Shown one piece after another: positions 44,316 through 54,485 of a DNA stretch of 64,000 nucleotides. Made by a program: the position numbers and the translations under genes. How positions within the stretch are numbered: the stretch's first letter is position 1; every line of letters begins with the position of its first letter. The notes below the pieces were generated by a model. The model saw nothing but the letters and a program-made list of their open reading frames with translations, searched no databases and was not told where the DNA came from. The stretch comes from Emticicia sp965283955 (lineage in GTDB: Bacteria; Bacteroidota; Bacteroidia; Cytophagales; Spirosomataceae), in contig CBDIQW010000001.1 of assembly GCA_965283955.1 (NCBI GenBank), positions 1,798,001-1,862,000 on the forward strand. Direction: 5' to 3'.

Positions 44316-46910
44316 ATGAAAAAAAGCCATTCACATGAATCGCAAAGATTCGATGAACATGAGCTTTTGCATGAACTCAAGCACTTTTTGCCAGCACAAG
44401 CTCCGCTCAAAGACTTTGTTCATCATAATACGCTCCATGCTTTTCAAGATTTAAAATTCTACGATGCTATCCGTAGAGCTTCAAAAATTTTCGGGTATAA
44501 AGTTTCTCTTTCATTGGAAGAATACCGTTCGCTTTACTTAGACGAACAAATAAATCACGCTATTTTAGAGCGAGTAATTACGGAAAGAAAAGGCAAAACA
44601 AACACAGAAGAATGGAAAGCCAAAGCTCTTTATGGCAAATACGACGAATCTATTTCGCCAAAAATTGGGCAGCTTCGCTCAAATTGGAAGAAGAAATACT
44701 ACATCGACCTTGATTTATTGGTGCATCCGTTGTTGTTCAGAATTTTGTGCAGCTACCTCGACCAAGGTATTTCGATTTGGAGTTTTCCTGACTCTAAAAA
44801 AGGATTCTTGGCTTCGATGCGAGAAATCGAACAGAATACATTTTCGAGTTTTTTCAAAAATGAAAGAGCGAAGAAATTACTTTTGGAAGGCACTTGCACG
44901 ATTGAAGATTTGCTGACAATTATTGTTGAAGATAAATCGCTTTTTAATCAATATATTTTCGACCAACAGTTTGCACATCAAGGTTGGTCGGGTATGGTTT
45001 CGGCAGTGGAAGATTTGCCTCAAACATTGCTCGACCGCAAGAAAATCACGCTCAAAGAACTCATTATTTTTGAACTTCTGCTCGAAATTGATGCTCTTGA
45101 CACAAAATTTGGCAAAAACTGGACATCTTTGAAACATCGTCTGGATGCAAAACCAACCGAATTATTTGGCGATGTAACCGAAACCGAACTCAGTGAATTG
45201 CTTAATATTTGGCAAGATGCGTTTGAATGGACCTATTACGACCAAGTTTTGGCGGGTGTAAAAGCCCCCCGTAGCGACGGTCGCCCCGCCCCCAATGGGG
45301 GAGCTAAAAACTCATTCTCAGAAGCCAAGTTCATCAAAGATGAACTTGAAAAAGCTCCCCCATCGGGGGCAGGGGGGGCTTCTTTCCAAGCCCTATTTTG
45401 TATCGACGACCGTGAGTGTTCGATTCGGCGATATTTAGAGAAATTTGATGAAGGCTGCCAAACTTACGGTACGGCGGGTTTCTTTGGTGTAGAGTTTTTT
45501 TATAAGCCTGTTCATGCCAATTCTTCTACGAAACAATGCCCAGCACCAGTCACGCCCAAGTATTTGATTAAGGAAGAAATCGAAAACTCAAAAGCAAAGA
45601 CTAACAATGACATTCACTTCGGAAAACATTCGCAGTCGCTTTTTACGGGTTGGTTCATTGCTCAAACCTTAGGTTTTTGGTCGGCGTTTCGTTTGTTGCT
45701 AAATATTTTTCGTCCATCTGAAAACGCCGCTGCGGTGTCGTCTTTCAAACACATGGATACGACTTCAAAACTGACGATTGAAAACAAAAACCTTGAGGAT
45801 GTAGAAGAAGGCTTACAAGTAGGTTTTACGGTGGAAGAAATGGCTCTGCGGGTAGGAAACCTCTTGAATAGCATCGGTTTAGTGAAAGATTTTGCTTCGA
45901 TAGTTTATGTGGTTGGGCATGGTGCAAGTAGCGTAAACAATACGCATTATGCGGGTTATGATTGCGGAGCTTGTTCGGGTCGCCCTGGTTCGGTCAATGC
46001 TCGTGTCATTAGCTTCATGGCCAATCATGCAGGTGTGCGTGAGATTTTGCGAACGCAAGGCATTGATATTCCTGCCAGCACGCAGTTTGTGGGAGCATTG
46101 CACGATACCACTCGTGACGAAATCGCATTCTACGATACAGAAATTTTTACCGACGAAAATAAGCAAAAACACATTAAAAACGAGTCTTTATTTGTAAAAG
46201 CACTTGATTTTAATGCCAAAGAACGCTCAAGAAGATTCGAGTCGATTGATACGCATGCCACTCCCGAAGAAATCCATGAGCGAATCAGAGTGAGAGCGGT
46301 ATCGTTGTTTGAGCCTCGTCCCGAACTCAATCATGCTACCAATGCACTTTGTCTTGTTGGACGAAGAGAAATGTCGGAAAAGCTATTCCTCGACCGTCGT
46401 TCGTTTATGAACTCGTTCGATTATCAAGTTGACCCCGAAGGTAAATTTTTAGTAAATATCCTTAATGCCGTTGCTCCTGTTTGTGGCGGTATCAACCTCG
46501 AATATTATTTCTCAAGAGTTGATAACCATAAATTGGGTGCTGGCTCGAAACTGCCACACAATGTGATGGGGCTTTTTGGAGTAGCTAACGGTATCGACGG
46601 CGACCTTCGCCCTGGGCTTCCGAGCCAAATGATTGAAGTACATGACCCTATCAGACTGATGGTAATTGTAGAGCATTTTACGGATATAGTTTTGGCTGCG
46701 ATTAAGAAATCAGACCAAACTTATGAATGGTTTCTGAATCAATGGATTCATCTGGTGGTGGTCAATCCTGTTACGAAAGAGCTTTCTTATTTTAAAAATG
46801 GCAGCTTTACGGTCTATGAACCATTACAAAGAACGCTCAAATCTGTACATAATATTGAAGATTTGATTGAATCGCATCAAGAAAATTTCCCTGTTTATTT
46901 AATCAAGTGA
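44316..46910 (+). CDS. dabA: DabA (DUF2309) inorganic-carbon uptake subunit with an in-frame repeat insertion
   Basis: This is an 864-residue cytoplasmic zinc subunit of the DAB carbon-accumulating complex. Beta-carbonic-anhydrase-like zinc motifs are visible: Cys and Asp in ALFCIDDRECSIRRYLE, His in VVGHGASSVNN and Cys in YDCGACSGRPG. It is thought to trap CO2 as bicarbonate using energy supplied by DabB. ATG at 44316 is chosen because the family begins MKKxH..ESQxFDEHELLHELKH; the upstream in-frame stretch is not protein-like. Just before the first zinc motif a Gly/Pro/Lys-rich insert of some 45 residues (45258-45390) is encoded by a palindromic repeat. It overlaps no other gene and is followed after 2 bp by dabB. 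Confidence 0.88.
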   Translation: MKKSHSHESQRFDEHELLHELKHFLPAQAPLKDFVHHNTLHAFQDLKFYDAIRRASKIFGYKVSLSLEEYRSLYLDEQINHAILERVITERKGKTNTEEWKAKALYGKYDESISPKIGQLRSNWKKKYYIDLDLLVHPLLFRILCSYLDQGISIWSFPDSKKGFLASMREIEQNTFSSFFKNERAKKLLLEGTCTIEDLLTIIVEDKSLFNQYIFDQQFAHQGWSGMVSAVEDLPQTLLDRKKITLKELIIFELLLEIDALDTKFGKNWTSLKHRLDAKPTELFGDVTETELSELLNIWQDAFEWTYYDQVLAGVKAPRSDGRPAPNGGAKNSFSEAKFIKDELEKAPPSGAGGASFQALFCIDDRECSIRRYLEKFDEGCQTYGTAGFFGVEFFYKPVHANSSTKQCPAPVTPKYLIKEEIENSKAKTNNDIHFGKHSQSLFTGWFIAQTLGFWSAFRLLLNIFRPSENAAAVSSFKHMDTTSKLTIENKNLEDVEEGLQVGFTVEEMALRVGNLLNSIGLVKDFASIVYVVGHGASSVNNTHYAGYDCGACSGRPGSVNARVISFMANHAGVREILRTQGIDIPASTQFVGALHDTTRDEIAFYDTEIFTDENKQKHIKNESLFVKALDFNAKERSRRFESIDTHATPEEIHERIRVRAVSLFEPRPELNHATNALCLVGRREMSEKLFLDRRSFMNSFDYQVDPEGKFLVNILNAVAPVCGGINLEYYFSRVDNHKLGAGSKLPHNVMGLFGVANGIDGDLRPGLPSQMIEVHDPIRLMVIVEHFTDIVLAAIKKSDQTYEWFLNQWIHLVVVNPVTKELSYFKNGSFTVYEPLQRTLKSVHNIEDLIESHQENFPVYLIK
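45258..45390. repeat. Palindromic element inserted in frame in dabA
   Basis: The left part AAGCCCCCC...GCCCCCAATGGGGGAGCT and the right part AGCTCCCCCATCGGGGGCAG plus GGGGGGCTT are inverted copies (18-bp inner and 9-bp outer arms), and the centre holds a perfect 9-bp hairpin (AAGTTCATC / GATGAACTT, 45327-45347). It is far more GC-rich than the surrounding gene and keeps the reading frame open. It looks like a REP/MITE-type extragenic element that landed inside a coding region. Confidence 0.8.
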
Positions 46911-46912
46911 TT

Positions 46913-48780
46913 ATGACTCCGATACTTCAGTTATTTATTTTTGTACCCCTTTTGGGTTTATTATTAGTTTATTGATTCCAGATAAAAACGAAACTGCTAT
47001 TTCGAGAACTGCTTTTCTGACTGTTGGACTGACCTTGTTTTTGGTACTGGGTTTTGTTGGCTATTGGTTATTCAATAGTCATCCTGTACTAAATCTCAAA
47101 GAAATCGTACTTTTTAAATCGAAAGAATATGAGTTTTTGGTTGATTTATGCTTCGATAAAATCACGGTAGTATATTTGTTGGTTGGTGCGTTTTTGACTT
47201 TTCTGGTTACGATTTACAGCCGCTATTACCTACACCGTGAGCGTGGCTATAAGCGTTTTTTCAATACAATTCTATTCTTTTATTTAGGATACAATATCAC
47301 GATTTTATCAGGAAATTTCGAGACACTTTTCATCGGTTGGGAAATTCTGGGAATATGCTCGTTTTTGCTAATTGCTTTTTATCGTGACCGCTATCTTCCC
47401 GTAAAAAACGCCATCAAAGTATTTTCGGTTTACAGAATCGGCGATGTGGGTTTGATTTTGGCAATGTGGGCGAGCCACCATTTATGGCACGAAAACATCA
47501 CTTTCCTGAAATTGAGCAACTACGAACTCGTACACGAACACCTTGCCGAGCATAGTTACATTGGCGTATTCATTTCGTTGATGATTTTGTTGGCGGCTGC
47601 CGCCAAATCGGCTCAACTACCTTTTTCTTCGTGGTTGCCAAGGGCTATGGAAGGGCCAACGCCATCGAGTGCTATTTTTTATGGCTCGTTATCAGTGCAT
47701 TTAGGGGTATTTCTGTTGATGCGTACGTATCCTTTTTGGGAACATCAGATTTCGGTTCGTATCCTCATCGTCTTACTTGGTTTATGCACGGCTCTGATTG
47801 CATCGCCAATCGCCCGAGTTCAATCATCGGTCAAAAGCCAAATTGCCTATGCTTCGGTAGCCCAAATTGGTATTATTTTCATTGAAGTGGCCTTAGGATT
47901 CGAGAAGTTTGCTCTTTTTCACTTCGCTGGAAATGCCTTTTTGCGTACTTATCAACTTTTGGTTTCGCCTTCGGTAGTTAGTTATAAAATCCGTGAGCAG
48001 TTCTACAATTTCGTGCCTCGCCATCATACAATCGAAGATAGTTTACCGAAGAAAATCGAATATTCGATTTATTTATTGAGCCTAAAAGAATTTAATCTTG
48101 ATTCATTTATGAATTATATTCTTTGGAAACCGCTCAAAAATATCGGCCGCAAACTTGATTTCTTGACGGTCAATCGACTCTTATTGCTCTTCATTCCTGC
48201 TTATTTATTGGGTCTAATTTTCTTATTCATTAATGGAAATGGCAGCGAACACCCTCACGAATATCTTCCTGGAGCATTTGCATTGATTGGATTATTGATG
48301 ATTCTAAAATCATTTTCAGAGCGAAAAAATCCACTAATGAGTTGGTTATTACTGATAATGAACCACTTCTGGATTGCTTTGGCGATTTCGTTCAACGAGA
48401 AATTTGAATTAACCGAAATAGTTTTCTACCTCAGCGGAATCATCGTTTCGGGAATTGTCGGCTATTGGGGAATCTTGAAACTCAAAAGCTACGAACAAAA
48501 CATCGACCTCAACCAGTTTCACGGTCATTCGTTTGAGCATCCAAAATTTGCCATGATTTTCTTGCTGGCTTGTTTAGGTTTGGCTGGGTTTCCGATTACA
48601 CCAACTTTTATTGGTCTTGATTTAGTGTTTAGTCACATTCACGAAAACCAAGTGGTTTTGGCTTATGCTACGGCATCAAGCTATATTTTGGCAGGTATTT
48701 CTTTGATTCGTCTATACTCTCGCCTTTTCCTCGGACCTCACGTAAAAACCTATCACGAAACAGCCTATAAATCATCATAA
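46913..48780 (+). CDS. dabB: DabB, NADH-dehydrogenase-L-like proton channel subunit (frameshifted 5' end)
   Basis: This is a polytopic proton-conducting transporter-family protein of about 622 residues and 14 or so membrane segments, including FETLFIGWEILGICSFLLIAF and the Lys-containing AKSAQLPFSSWLPRAMEGPT helix typical of antiporter-like subunits. It couples ion flow to DabA. The frame open from 46972 lacks its start. ATG 46913, two bases after the dabA stop, reads MTPILQLFIFVPLLGLLL and needs one A added near 46964 to continue into SLLIPDKNE. Sequencing error is likely. Confidence 0.87.
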
Positions 48781-48851
48781 ATTGGGGAACTGGTTACTGG
48801 AAAATTAGTATTCTAACAGTTTAGTTTTGACTCTTAATAAAAACTCTTTTT

Positions 48852-48913
48852 ACTCTGTGGCGACCGACGCTCGGTAAACCTCTGTGTTACTCCGTGGCGA
48901 CCGACGCTCGGTT
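48852..48913. repeat. Two 25-bp direct copies with internal palindrome
   Basis: ACTCTGTGGCGACCGACGCT (48852 on) and ACTCCGTGGCGACCGACGCT (48889 on) are direct copies, 23 of 25 bases identical, each with the small palindrome ACCGACGCTCGGT. They lie between dabB and sulP. The CTCTGTG/ACTCCGTG surroundings are low-complexity and look repetitive. Confidence 0.6.
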
Positions 48914-48957
48914 AAAAATTATTACAAAAAATAATAGATTCTAAAAAATATTAAAAA

Positions 48958-50541
48958 ATGGAAAATAACACAAAACTCCAACTACCAAAAGATGGTATCG
49001 AAGGCTTGAAAGAGAACTTTTCGACCGATGCAATCTCTGGCTTTATTGTATTTTTATTGGCATTGCCACTTAGTTTGGGAATTGCAAAAGCCTCTGAATT
49101 CCCGCCAATTATGGGTTTAATTACGGCCATCATTGGTGGTATTGTCGTAAGTTTCTTTATGGGTTCACGCCTCACAATCAAAGGCCCTGCGGCTGGTTTG
49201 ATTGTAATTGTGGCAGGTGCGGTAGGTGAGTTTGGCGGTGGCGAAACTGGCTGGCATTTAGCACTCGGGGCGATGGTTGTGGCAGGAGTTGTACAAATTT
49301 TATTCGGAGTTTTTAAACTCGGTAAACTGGCCGACTTTTTTCCACTTTCGGCCATTCACGGAATGTTGGCGGCTATTGGTTTAATCATCATTGCCAAGCA
49401 AATTCCTGTTTTGCTTGATGTTGCCCCCACCATGACTAAAGGAAAAGGCCCAATCGAATTATTAACTTCGATTCCGTCATTCGTTATGCACATGGACCCC
49501 AAAGCTACGCTGGTTGGCTTAGTAAGTTTAACAATCATGTTGATTTGGCCTTTTATCAATCACCCAATCAAGAAAATTCCTGCTCCGCTGATGGTTTTGA
49601 TGTTTGCCATTCCTGCCGAATTGATGTTAGATTTTCAGAAAACTGAGCCAGCTTATGCGTTGGTTCATATCGGAAATTTGCTCGAAAACGTTAAAATAAA
49701 CGTAGATTTTGCTGGAATTGCCCAAACAGGTATTTTTATAAAATATGTGATTATGTTTGCTTTGGTGGGTTCGTTGGAGTCATTATTGACCGTAAAAGCA
49801 ATTGATATGCTCGACCCTTTCCGTAGAAAATCAAACGCTGATAAAGATTTAATTGCGGTCGGAATCGGAAACACTTTGGCGGCGATTTTAGGTGGTTTAC
49901 CCATGATTTCGGAAGTTGCACGTAGCTCGTCAAACGTAAATAATGGTGCAAGAACTCGTTGGGCAAATTTCTTTCACGGATTTTTTATCTTAGGATTTGT
50001 CTTGCTTGCCTCGCACCTCATTGAGTTGATTCCGAATACAGCATTGGCCGCCATGTTGATTACGGTAGGTATCAAATTGACTCACCCAAGAGAATTTGTT
50101 CAAACTTTCAAAATCGGGAAAGAGCAATTGGCTATCTTTTTAGTAACCATTTTCTTTACACTTTTTGAAGATTTATTGGTAGGCATTGGAGCTGGTATGT
50201 TGCTCAAAATCCTTATTCACTTATACCATGGAGCATCAGTAACGGCATTATTTAAAGCTCCAGTTGTTGTATCTTTCACTGACGACACTTATTTAGTCGA
50301 AATTGATAAAGCGGCAATTTTCACTAATTATTTGGGCATAAAAACCAAATTAGAAGCAATTCCGCCGGGATTTAATGTAATTATTGACCTAAAAGAAACC
50401 AAATTAGTTGACCACTCAGTAATGGAAAATCTACACCATTTTGAGCATGACTATAAAGTTAATGGCGGCAAAGTAAGTATCATCGGTTTGGATACCCATA
50501 AGCCCGTATCGGAGCATCATTTGGCTGCACGTAAAAAATAA
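48958..50541 (+). CDS. SulP-family anion transporter (possible bicarbonate transporter)
   Basis: This is a 527-residue SulP protein with about 12 membrane segments: the family mark DAISGFIVFLLALPLSLGIA near residue 25, GLITAIIGGIVVSFFMGSR, KGPAAGLIVI and a C-terminal STAS-like domain (about 430-527, with INVIIDLKETKLVDHSVMEN). SulP proteins carry sulfate, bicarbonate or other anions with Na or H. Its position directly after dabAB points to bicarbonate, as with BicA. That is an inference from context. Confidence 0.88.
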   Translation: MENNTKLQLPKDGIEGLKENFSTDAISGFIVFLLALPLSLGIAKASEFPPIMGLITAIIGGIVVSFFMGSRLTIKGPAAGLIVIVAGAVGEFGGGETGWHLALGAMVVAGVVQILFGVFKLGKLADFFPLSAIHGMLAAIGLIIIAKQIPVLLDVAPTMTKGKGPIELLTSIPSFVMHMDPKATLVGLVSLTIMLIWPFINHPIKKIPAPLMVLMFAIPAELMLDFQKTEPAYALVHIGNLLENVKINVDFAGIAQTGIFIKYVIMFALVGSLESLLTVKAIDMLDPFRRKSNADKDLIAVGIGNTLAAILGGLPMISEVARSSSNVNNGARTRWANFFHGFFILGFVLLASHLIELIPNTALAAMLITVGIKLTHPREFVQTFKIGKEQLAIFLVTIFFTLFEDLLVGIGAGMLLKILIHLYHGASVTALFKAPVVVSFTDDTYLVEIDKAAIFTNYLGIKTKLEAIPPGFNVIIDLKETKLVDHSVMENLHHFEHDYKVNGGKVSIIGLDTHKPVSEHHLAARKK

Positions 50542-50731
50542 GAATCGGATAAATCAAATAAAAAGTCTTGTTGGCAGAAGTCATTTCTTTAGCATTCCGT
50601 TATTACTTTTGTCAAAACCTTTCTTTTTATTTGATTTATCAACCACTTATTTTCTCTCAAAAAATTCACAAATTTTATTTCCAAACACAAGCTATTTTAG
50701 TTGTGGTTGGAAAACTATTGTCTAAAAAATC

Positions 50732-51514
50732 ATGAAAAAATACATCACAGTTTTCATATTCTTTTGTAGCGTCGGCAACCTATTTGCCCAAAGAAAAAGC
50801 CAAAACAACGATATTTGGCTACATTATGTAGGCAAAAATATGCTTACAAAAAAACTATCTTTCACGCTCGAAGCCACCATGCGATACGCCAATGGTTTCA
50901 GCGAAAAACAACAATATTTTATTCGTCCATCGTTTGATTATCAGTTCACAAAGCATTTCATAGGAAGTGTGGGTTTTAGTCATTACAATACTTACGTTTA
51001 CGGAAATCCTGCTATCAACAAACGTCCAATTCCCGAAAATCACCCTTGGATTCAAGGTACTTTCAATCATCAATTGGGCGATTTGAAACTTACGAATCGT
51101 TTGCGAAACGAGTTCCGTTTTGTGGGCATTGCGAGTAGTAAGGTGGCAATCCCGACAAGTGAAAACGATTATGAAATCAATGATTATAAATTCCGTGACC
51201 GCTTGCGTTATATGATTTTAGCCACTTATCCGCTCGTGAAAGTTGATAACAAGCCAAAACTACTCGGAATTATTGGCGATGAAGCCTTTATGAATATCGG
51301 GCCGCTGGGCACAGATATAAACAAAAACAATGTTGGCAAAACCTTTATGAATCAAAACAGAATCATTGCTGGTTTGGGTTATGTCATTAATCCTCATCAC
51401 CAGATTCAGTTATGTTATATTCACCAACACATCTGGAACTTTTCGGACACTATTTTAGAAAGTAATCCAACTCTCCGAATATCATATCTTACAAATTTTG
51501 CGTTTAATAAATAA
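50732..51514 (+). CDS. DUF2490 outer-membrane protein
   Basis: This is a 260-residue protein with signal peptide (MKKYITVFIFFCSVGNLFAQ) and beta-strand-rich mature part (WLHYVGKNMLTKKLSFTLEA, RLRNEFRFVG, YKFRDRLRYMILATYPL), matching the DUF2490 family of predicted outer-membrane barrels. The function is unknown. It may belong with the carbon-uptake cluster by position only; 190 bases separate it from sulP. Confidence 0.78.
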   Translation: MKKYITVFIFFCSVGNLFAQRKSQNNDIWLHYVGKNMLTKKLSFTLEATMRYANGFSEKQQYFIRPSFDYQFTKHFIGSVGFSHYNTYVYGNPAINKRPIPENHPWIQGTFNHQLGDLKLTNRLRNEFRFVGIASSKVAIPTSENDYEINDYKFRDRLRYMILATYPLVKVDNKPKLLGIIGDEAFMNIGPLGTDINKNNVGKTFMNQNRIIAGLGYVINPHHQIQLCYIHQHIWNFSDTILESNPTLRISYLTNFAFNK

Positions 51515-51540
51515 CTATAAAAAACTTGGTTTGGTGAGTA

Positions 51541-51573
51541 AATCCCTGTTTGAGTATCAAGCAGGGATTTTTT
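51541..51573 (+). terminator. Intrinsic terminator
   Basis: AATCCCTG (51541-51548), a 13-base loop, CAGGGATT (51562-51569) and a T-run. It ends the DUF2490 gene. Confidence 0.8.
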
Positions 51574-51669
51574 ATAGCAAAAAAACTCTCTTAAAATATC
51601 TTTTTCACCAAACAATCATTTGTAGTTTTGTGTTAAGAATACAGAACTCAATCAAATATTTATAGTACT

Positions 51670-52122
51670 ATGCTCATCAAGTTTTTAATCGTCATCGGCA
51701 CATTTGCATTCATGGAATTCATGGCGTGGTTTGCACACAAATATATCATGCACGGTTTTGGCTGGGCATGGCACGCCGACCACCACAACCATCACAAAGG
51801 TTTTTTTGAGAAAAATGATTATTACGCAGTTGTCTTTAGTATTGTAGCATCTTCAACAATTATCTACGGAAATCTGAATCAAGATTTTTGGTACTTGACC
51901 TGGTTTGGTGCAGGAGTTACGCTTTACGGAGTAGCTTATTTTGTGTTTCACGATATAATTGTGCATCGCCGAGTAAAAATCAAATTTGTGGCAAAAAGTA
52001 AATACATGAAGCGTATCATGCACGCTCATTATATTCATCACAAAGTACACACAAAAGATGGAGCAGAAGCTTTCGGATTTTTGTACGCTCCCGAAAAATA
52101 CGAGCCCAAACAGAGAGATTAG
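51670..52122 (+). CDS. crtZ: Beta-carotene hydroxylase
   Basis: This is a 150-residue diiron membrane hydroxylase. The His boxes are HKYIMH, HADHHNHH, HDIIVH and HAHYIHH, as in CrtZ of the fatty-acid-hydroxylase superfamily. Three or four hydrophobic segments are present. It adds hydroxyl groups to the beta-rings of carotene to give zeaxanthin, fitting the yellow to orange pigment of Cytophagales. No other carotenoid gene lies nearby. A TAGTTTTG -7-like element stands at 51623-51630, and a strong terminator follows the gene. Confidence 0.92.
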   Translation: MLIKFLIVIGTFAFMEFMAWFAHKYIMHGFGWAWHADHHNHHKGFFEKNDYYAVVFSIVASSTIIYGNLNQDFWYLTWFGAGVTLYGVAYFVFHDIIVHRRVKIKFVAKSKYMKRIMHAHYIHHKVHTKDGAEAFGFLYAPEKYEPKQRD

Positions 52123-52149
52123 TTCAAGCAGGAAAAGTTTTTAACCAGA

Positions 52150-52189
52150 AACGTAGCAAATTATCAAAATAAATTTGCTACGTTTTTTT
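52150..52189 (+). terminator. Intrinsic terminator
   Basis: A perfect 13-bp stem AACGTAGCAAATT / AATTTGCTACGTT (52150-52162 and 52172-52184) is followed by a T-run. It lies about 28 bases past the crtZ stop. Confidence 0.88.
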
Positions 52190-52411
52190 ATTTTCTATAA
52201 AGTAAGACTTCTTTTCAAAAACTTATTAAAGTACCGCACAATAACCATTCCGAAAGTCAAAATTTCTTATTAAACGAGCCATAATAAATCATAATCCATT
52301 GATTATAAGCATTTTAAATGATAAGCGTTTTTTAATTTTTTTTATTGAACTTTTAGCATGATTTTTGCTCATTTTAAGAATATATATACGAAAAAAGCCC
52401 TTCGTGCCTCT

Positions 52412-53179
52412 ATGAAAAAAGCTTTTGCATACCTAATACTTTGGTTTTCTATTAGTTCGGCATTTGCTCAAACAACGAGCAATATTTCTGAATCAATCTA
52501 CCGAAGTTTTTATAACGAAACCATTACTATAAAGCCCGATAATCCCGATAAGGTTATCAAACGCCGATACGGAATTTTTATTGATACCACACAAAATTCG
52601 GTTTTTTACAGGAATTTAGAAGAACGAATTGATCTTGATGACTATTACCAGTCAATTGTTTTTCGTCATTGTAGAGACTTTAAAGCATCGAAGCAAATGA
52701 AAGAACTTTGGTCTTTCAAAGATGATACGCTTTATAATTCGCTACCTAAAAAGTGGTTTGAAGCACAAGAATTAAATGGTAAAACGTACATTTTTTGTCC
52801 AAAGACAATCAAAGGACATTATTCTTTTCATTTAACCGATTCGACCATTGTAATCACAAAAGGTGAAGGTCCCGAAACACATTTTATAAAATCGGTTAAG
52901 AAATTTCAGAACTCAATCATCATTGATTGTTTTCAAGGAAGCAAGTTTACGGTAAAATTCCTTGACGAAAAGACAAAGTTGGCGATTTGGAAAATAGAAG
53001 ATACTCGCTACGAACGTGGTGTTATCTTCCGCCTTTCAGTACCTGTAAGTAGCTTCAAATATTACAACATGATCGTTAATCACAGTGCCGAAGATAAAGT
53101 ACCTGACGACTTAATTTTTGATGAAATTGACTACGAAAATCTACTTTCATTTACAGGAAAAATGAAAGCCAGATTTTAA
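52412..53179 (+). CDS. Exported hypothetical protein
   Basis: This is a 255-residue protein with signal peptide (MKKAFAYLILWFSISSAFAQ). The mature part is a mix of strands and charged loops, with no recognised family or catalytic motif. ATG at 52412 puts the signal peptide at the start; an earlier in-frame ATG (52358) lengthens it with a basic leader and is less likely. It stands alone, with a shared terminator downstream. Confidence 0.7.
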   Translation: MKKAFAYLILWFSISSAFAQTTSNISESIYRSFYNETITIKPDNPDKVIKRRYGIFIDTTQNSVFYRNLEERIDLDDYYQSIVFRHCRDFKASKQMKELWSFKDDTLYNSLPKKWFEAQELNGKTYIFCPKTIKGHYSFHLTDSTIVITKGEGPETHFIKSVKKFQNSIIIDCFQGSKFTVKFLDEKTKLAIWKIEDTRYERGVIFRLSVPVSSFKYYNMIVNHSAEDKVPDDLIFDEIDYENLLSFTGKMKARF

Positions 53180-53212
53180 TAAAAACTTTACAAATTGCTC
53201 TTGAGGAAACGT

Positions 53213-53242
53213 AGGCCACAGGTTTTATCTGTGGCCTTTTTT
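53213..53242. terminator. Intrinsic terminator
   Basis: AGGCCACAG (53213-53221), loop GTTTTAT and CTGTGGCCT (53229-53237) with a T-run. It ends the 52412 gene, and its T-run touches the stop of the reverse-strand gene at 53241. Confidence 0.85.
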
Positions 53243-54326
53243 ATAACCTACAACTTAAATATAGCCCTTCCGAATGTTCAAAAATTCGGTTATTTAAGTC
53301 ATAATGAGGCTCAACTCTCAGCGAAATTTTCACTTTTTCCGAAATATCCCAATCACGTACTAACCTTATTATCAGTAAACTACGAGTATTTTCATAATAA
53401 TCTTCATTATTAAATTTTCGAGAAGCCGACTGCATCAAATCATTACCAAAAGGAGAATTAAAGAAGCTACCGAACCAATAACTAAAACCTGCCTGATACT
53501 TAGTGTTTTTCCAAAATGAATTCAAATAATAGGCAGTTCCTTGCAGTGGAGACTCGAAGTATCCGACATAATAATTATCAATCGTAAGCGACTGAATTTT
53601 TCCGAAATCTTTCTTAACACGCAGTCCAACCGCAGGATTTAGGAGCGTTCTGACTGGCTGTAAACTCTGAATATTTTGTCCACCAATATGAAACACGCTC
53701 GCCTGTGCAAGAGCCTGAAACTTAACATCTTTGAAACTCACTGTGGGGCTATAAAACGATACCCCAGCCCAAATACGCTCTTGGTTCGTTTTACCCGCAA
53801 TTGTGCTTTGTTGCCAGTCGAGCCATCCATCAAAAAAAGCCTCTTTCTTTTGGTATTTTGCCTGAAAGCCATGCTCTAAAGGTTGGCTAAGAACACGCTC
53901 AAAAGTCATCAATGGTTCAATCAATCGGTGGTTAATATTTCCTTCGATATTTCCAAATAAAAACCGCCAATCTTTTTGTTTTACTTGTATAGTAAAAGTC
54001 GGTTCGATTTCTTTCAATCCATTATAACCATATTCTTTTCTGACAAAGACTCCAGCATCAATTTGCACTTTTTTATGAAGTTTATACCTCATACTTGGGT
54101 TAGCATAATAGCCAATAAGTGTGTAACCATCAGCTATTTCGTTGAAATACTCATTGTTTTTAACATAAACCAAAGAGTTAAGATTTAATTGTACTTTTCC
54201 TATATCAATACCGGTAATTGCGTGATTATTTTCGAGGTTAATATTATCTACTTGTGCGTATGTGTATGTATGCACACACACAAAGCTGCATATACAAAAA
54301 AATAAAGATTTTAAAAAGTCATTCAT
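53241..54326 (-). CDS. Predicted outer-membrane protein of unknown family
   Basis: This is a 361-residue protein with signal peptide (MNDFLKSLFFCICSFVCVHT, cleaved after YTYAQ). The mature part is made of alternating hydrophobic/polar strands with aromatic ends (YTLIGYYANPSMRYKL, VQIDAGVFVRKEYGYNG, YQAGFSYWFGSFFNSPFG) and ends in YLSCRL, suggesting a beta-barrel. No family was named. ATG at 54326 is chosen because it begins the signal peptide. Confidence 0.68.
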   Translation of the reverse strand: MNDFLKSLFFCICSFVCVHTYTYAQVDNINLENNHAITGIDIGKVQLNLNSLVYVKNNEYFNEIADGYTLIGYYANPSMRYKLHKKVQIDAGVFVRKEYGYNGLKEIEPTFTIQVKQKDWRFLFGNIEGNINHRLIEPLMTFERVLSQPLEHGFQAKYQKKEAFFDGWLDWQQSTIAGKTNQERIWAGVSFYSPTVSFKDVKFQALAQASVFHIGGQNIQSLQPVRTLLNPAVGLRVKKDFGKIQSLTIDNYYVGYFESPLQGTAYYLNSFWKNTKYQAGFSYWFGSFFNSPFGNDLMQSASRKFNNEDYYENTRSLLIIRLVRDWDISEKVKISLRVEPHYDLNNRIFEHSEGLYLSCRL

Positions 54327-54485
54327 CATTAAAAAAAACCGTTCATCAAAATATTTGTGCATTGTATTAGATAATTGTATTACCTTTGTAGTGTTCAAAT
54401 GAGCAATACAGGTAAAAATGAAACATAAAATGTATAAAAAAAATGCTGATTTAGTTTGATATTTTTAATAAAATTAAATTGCATT

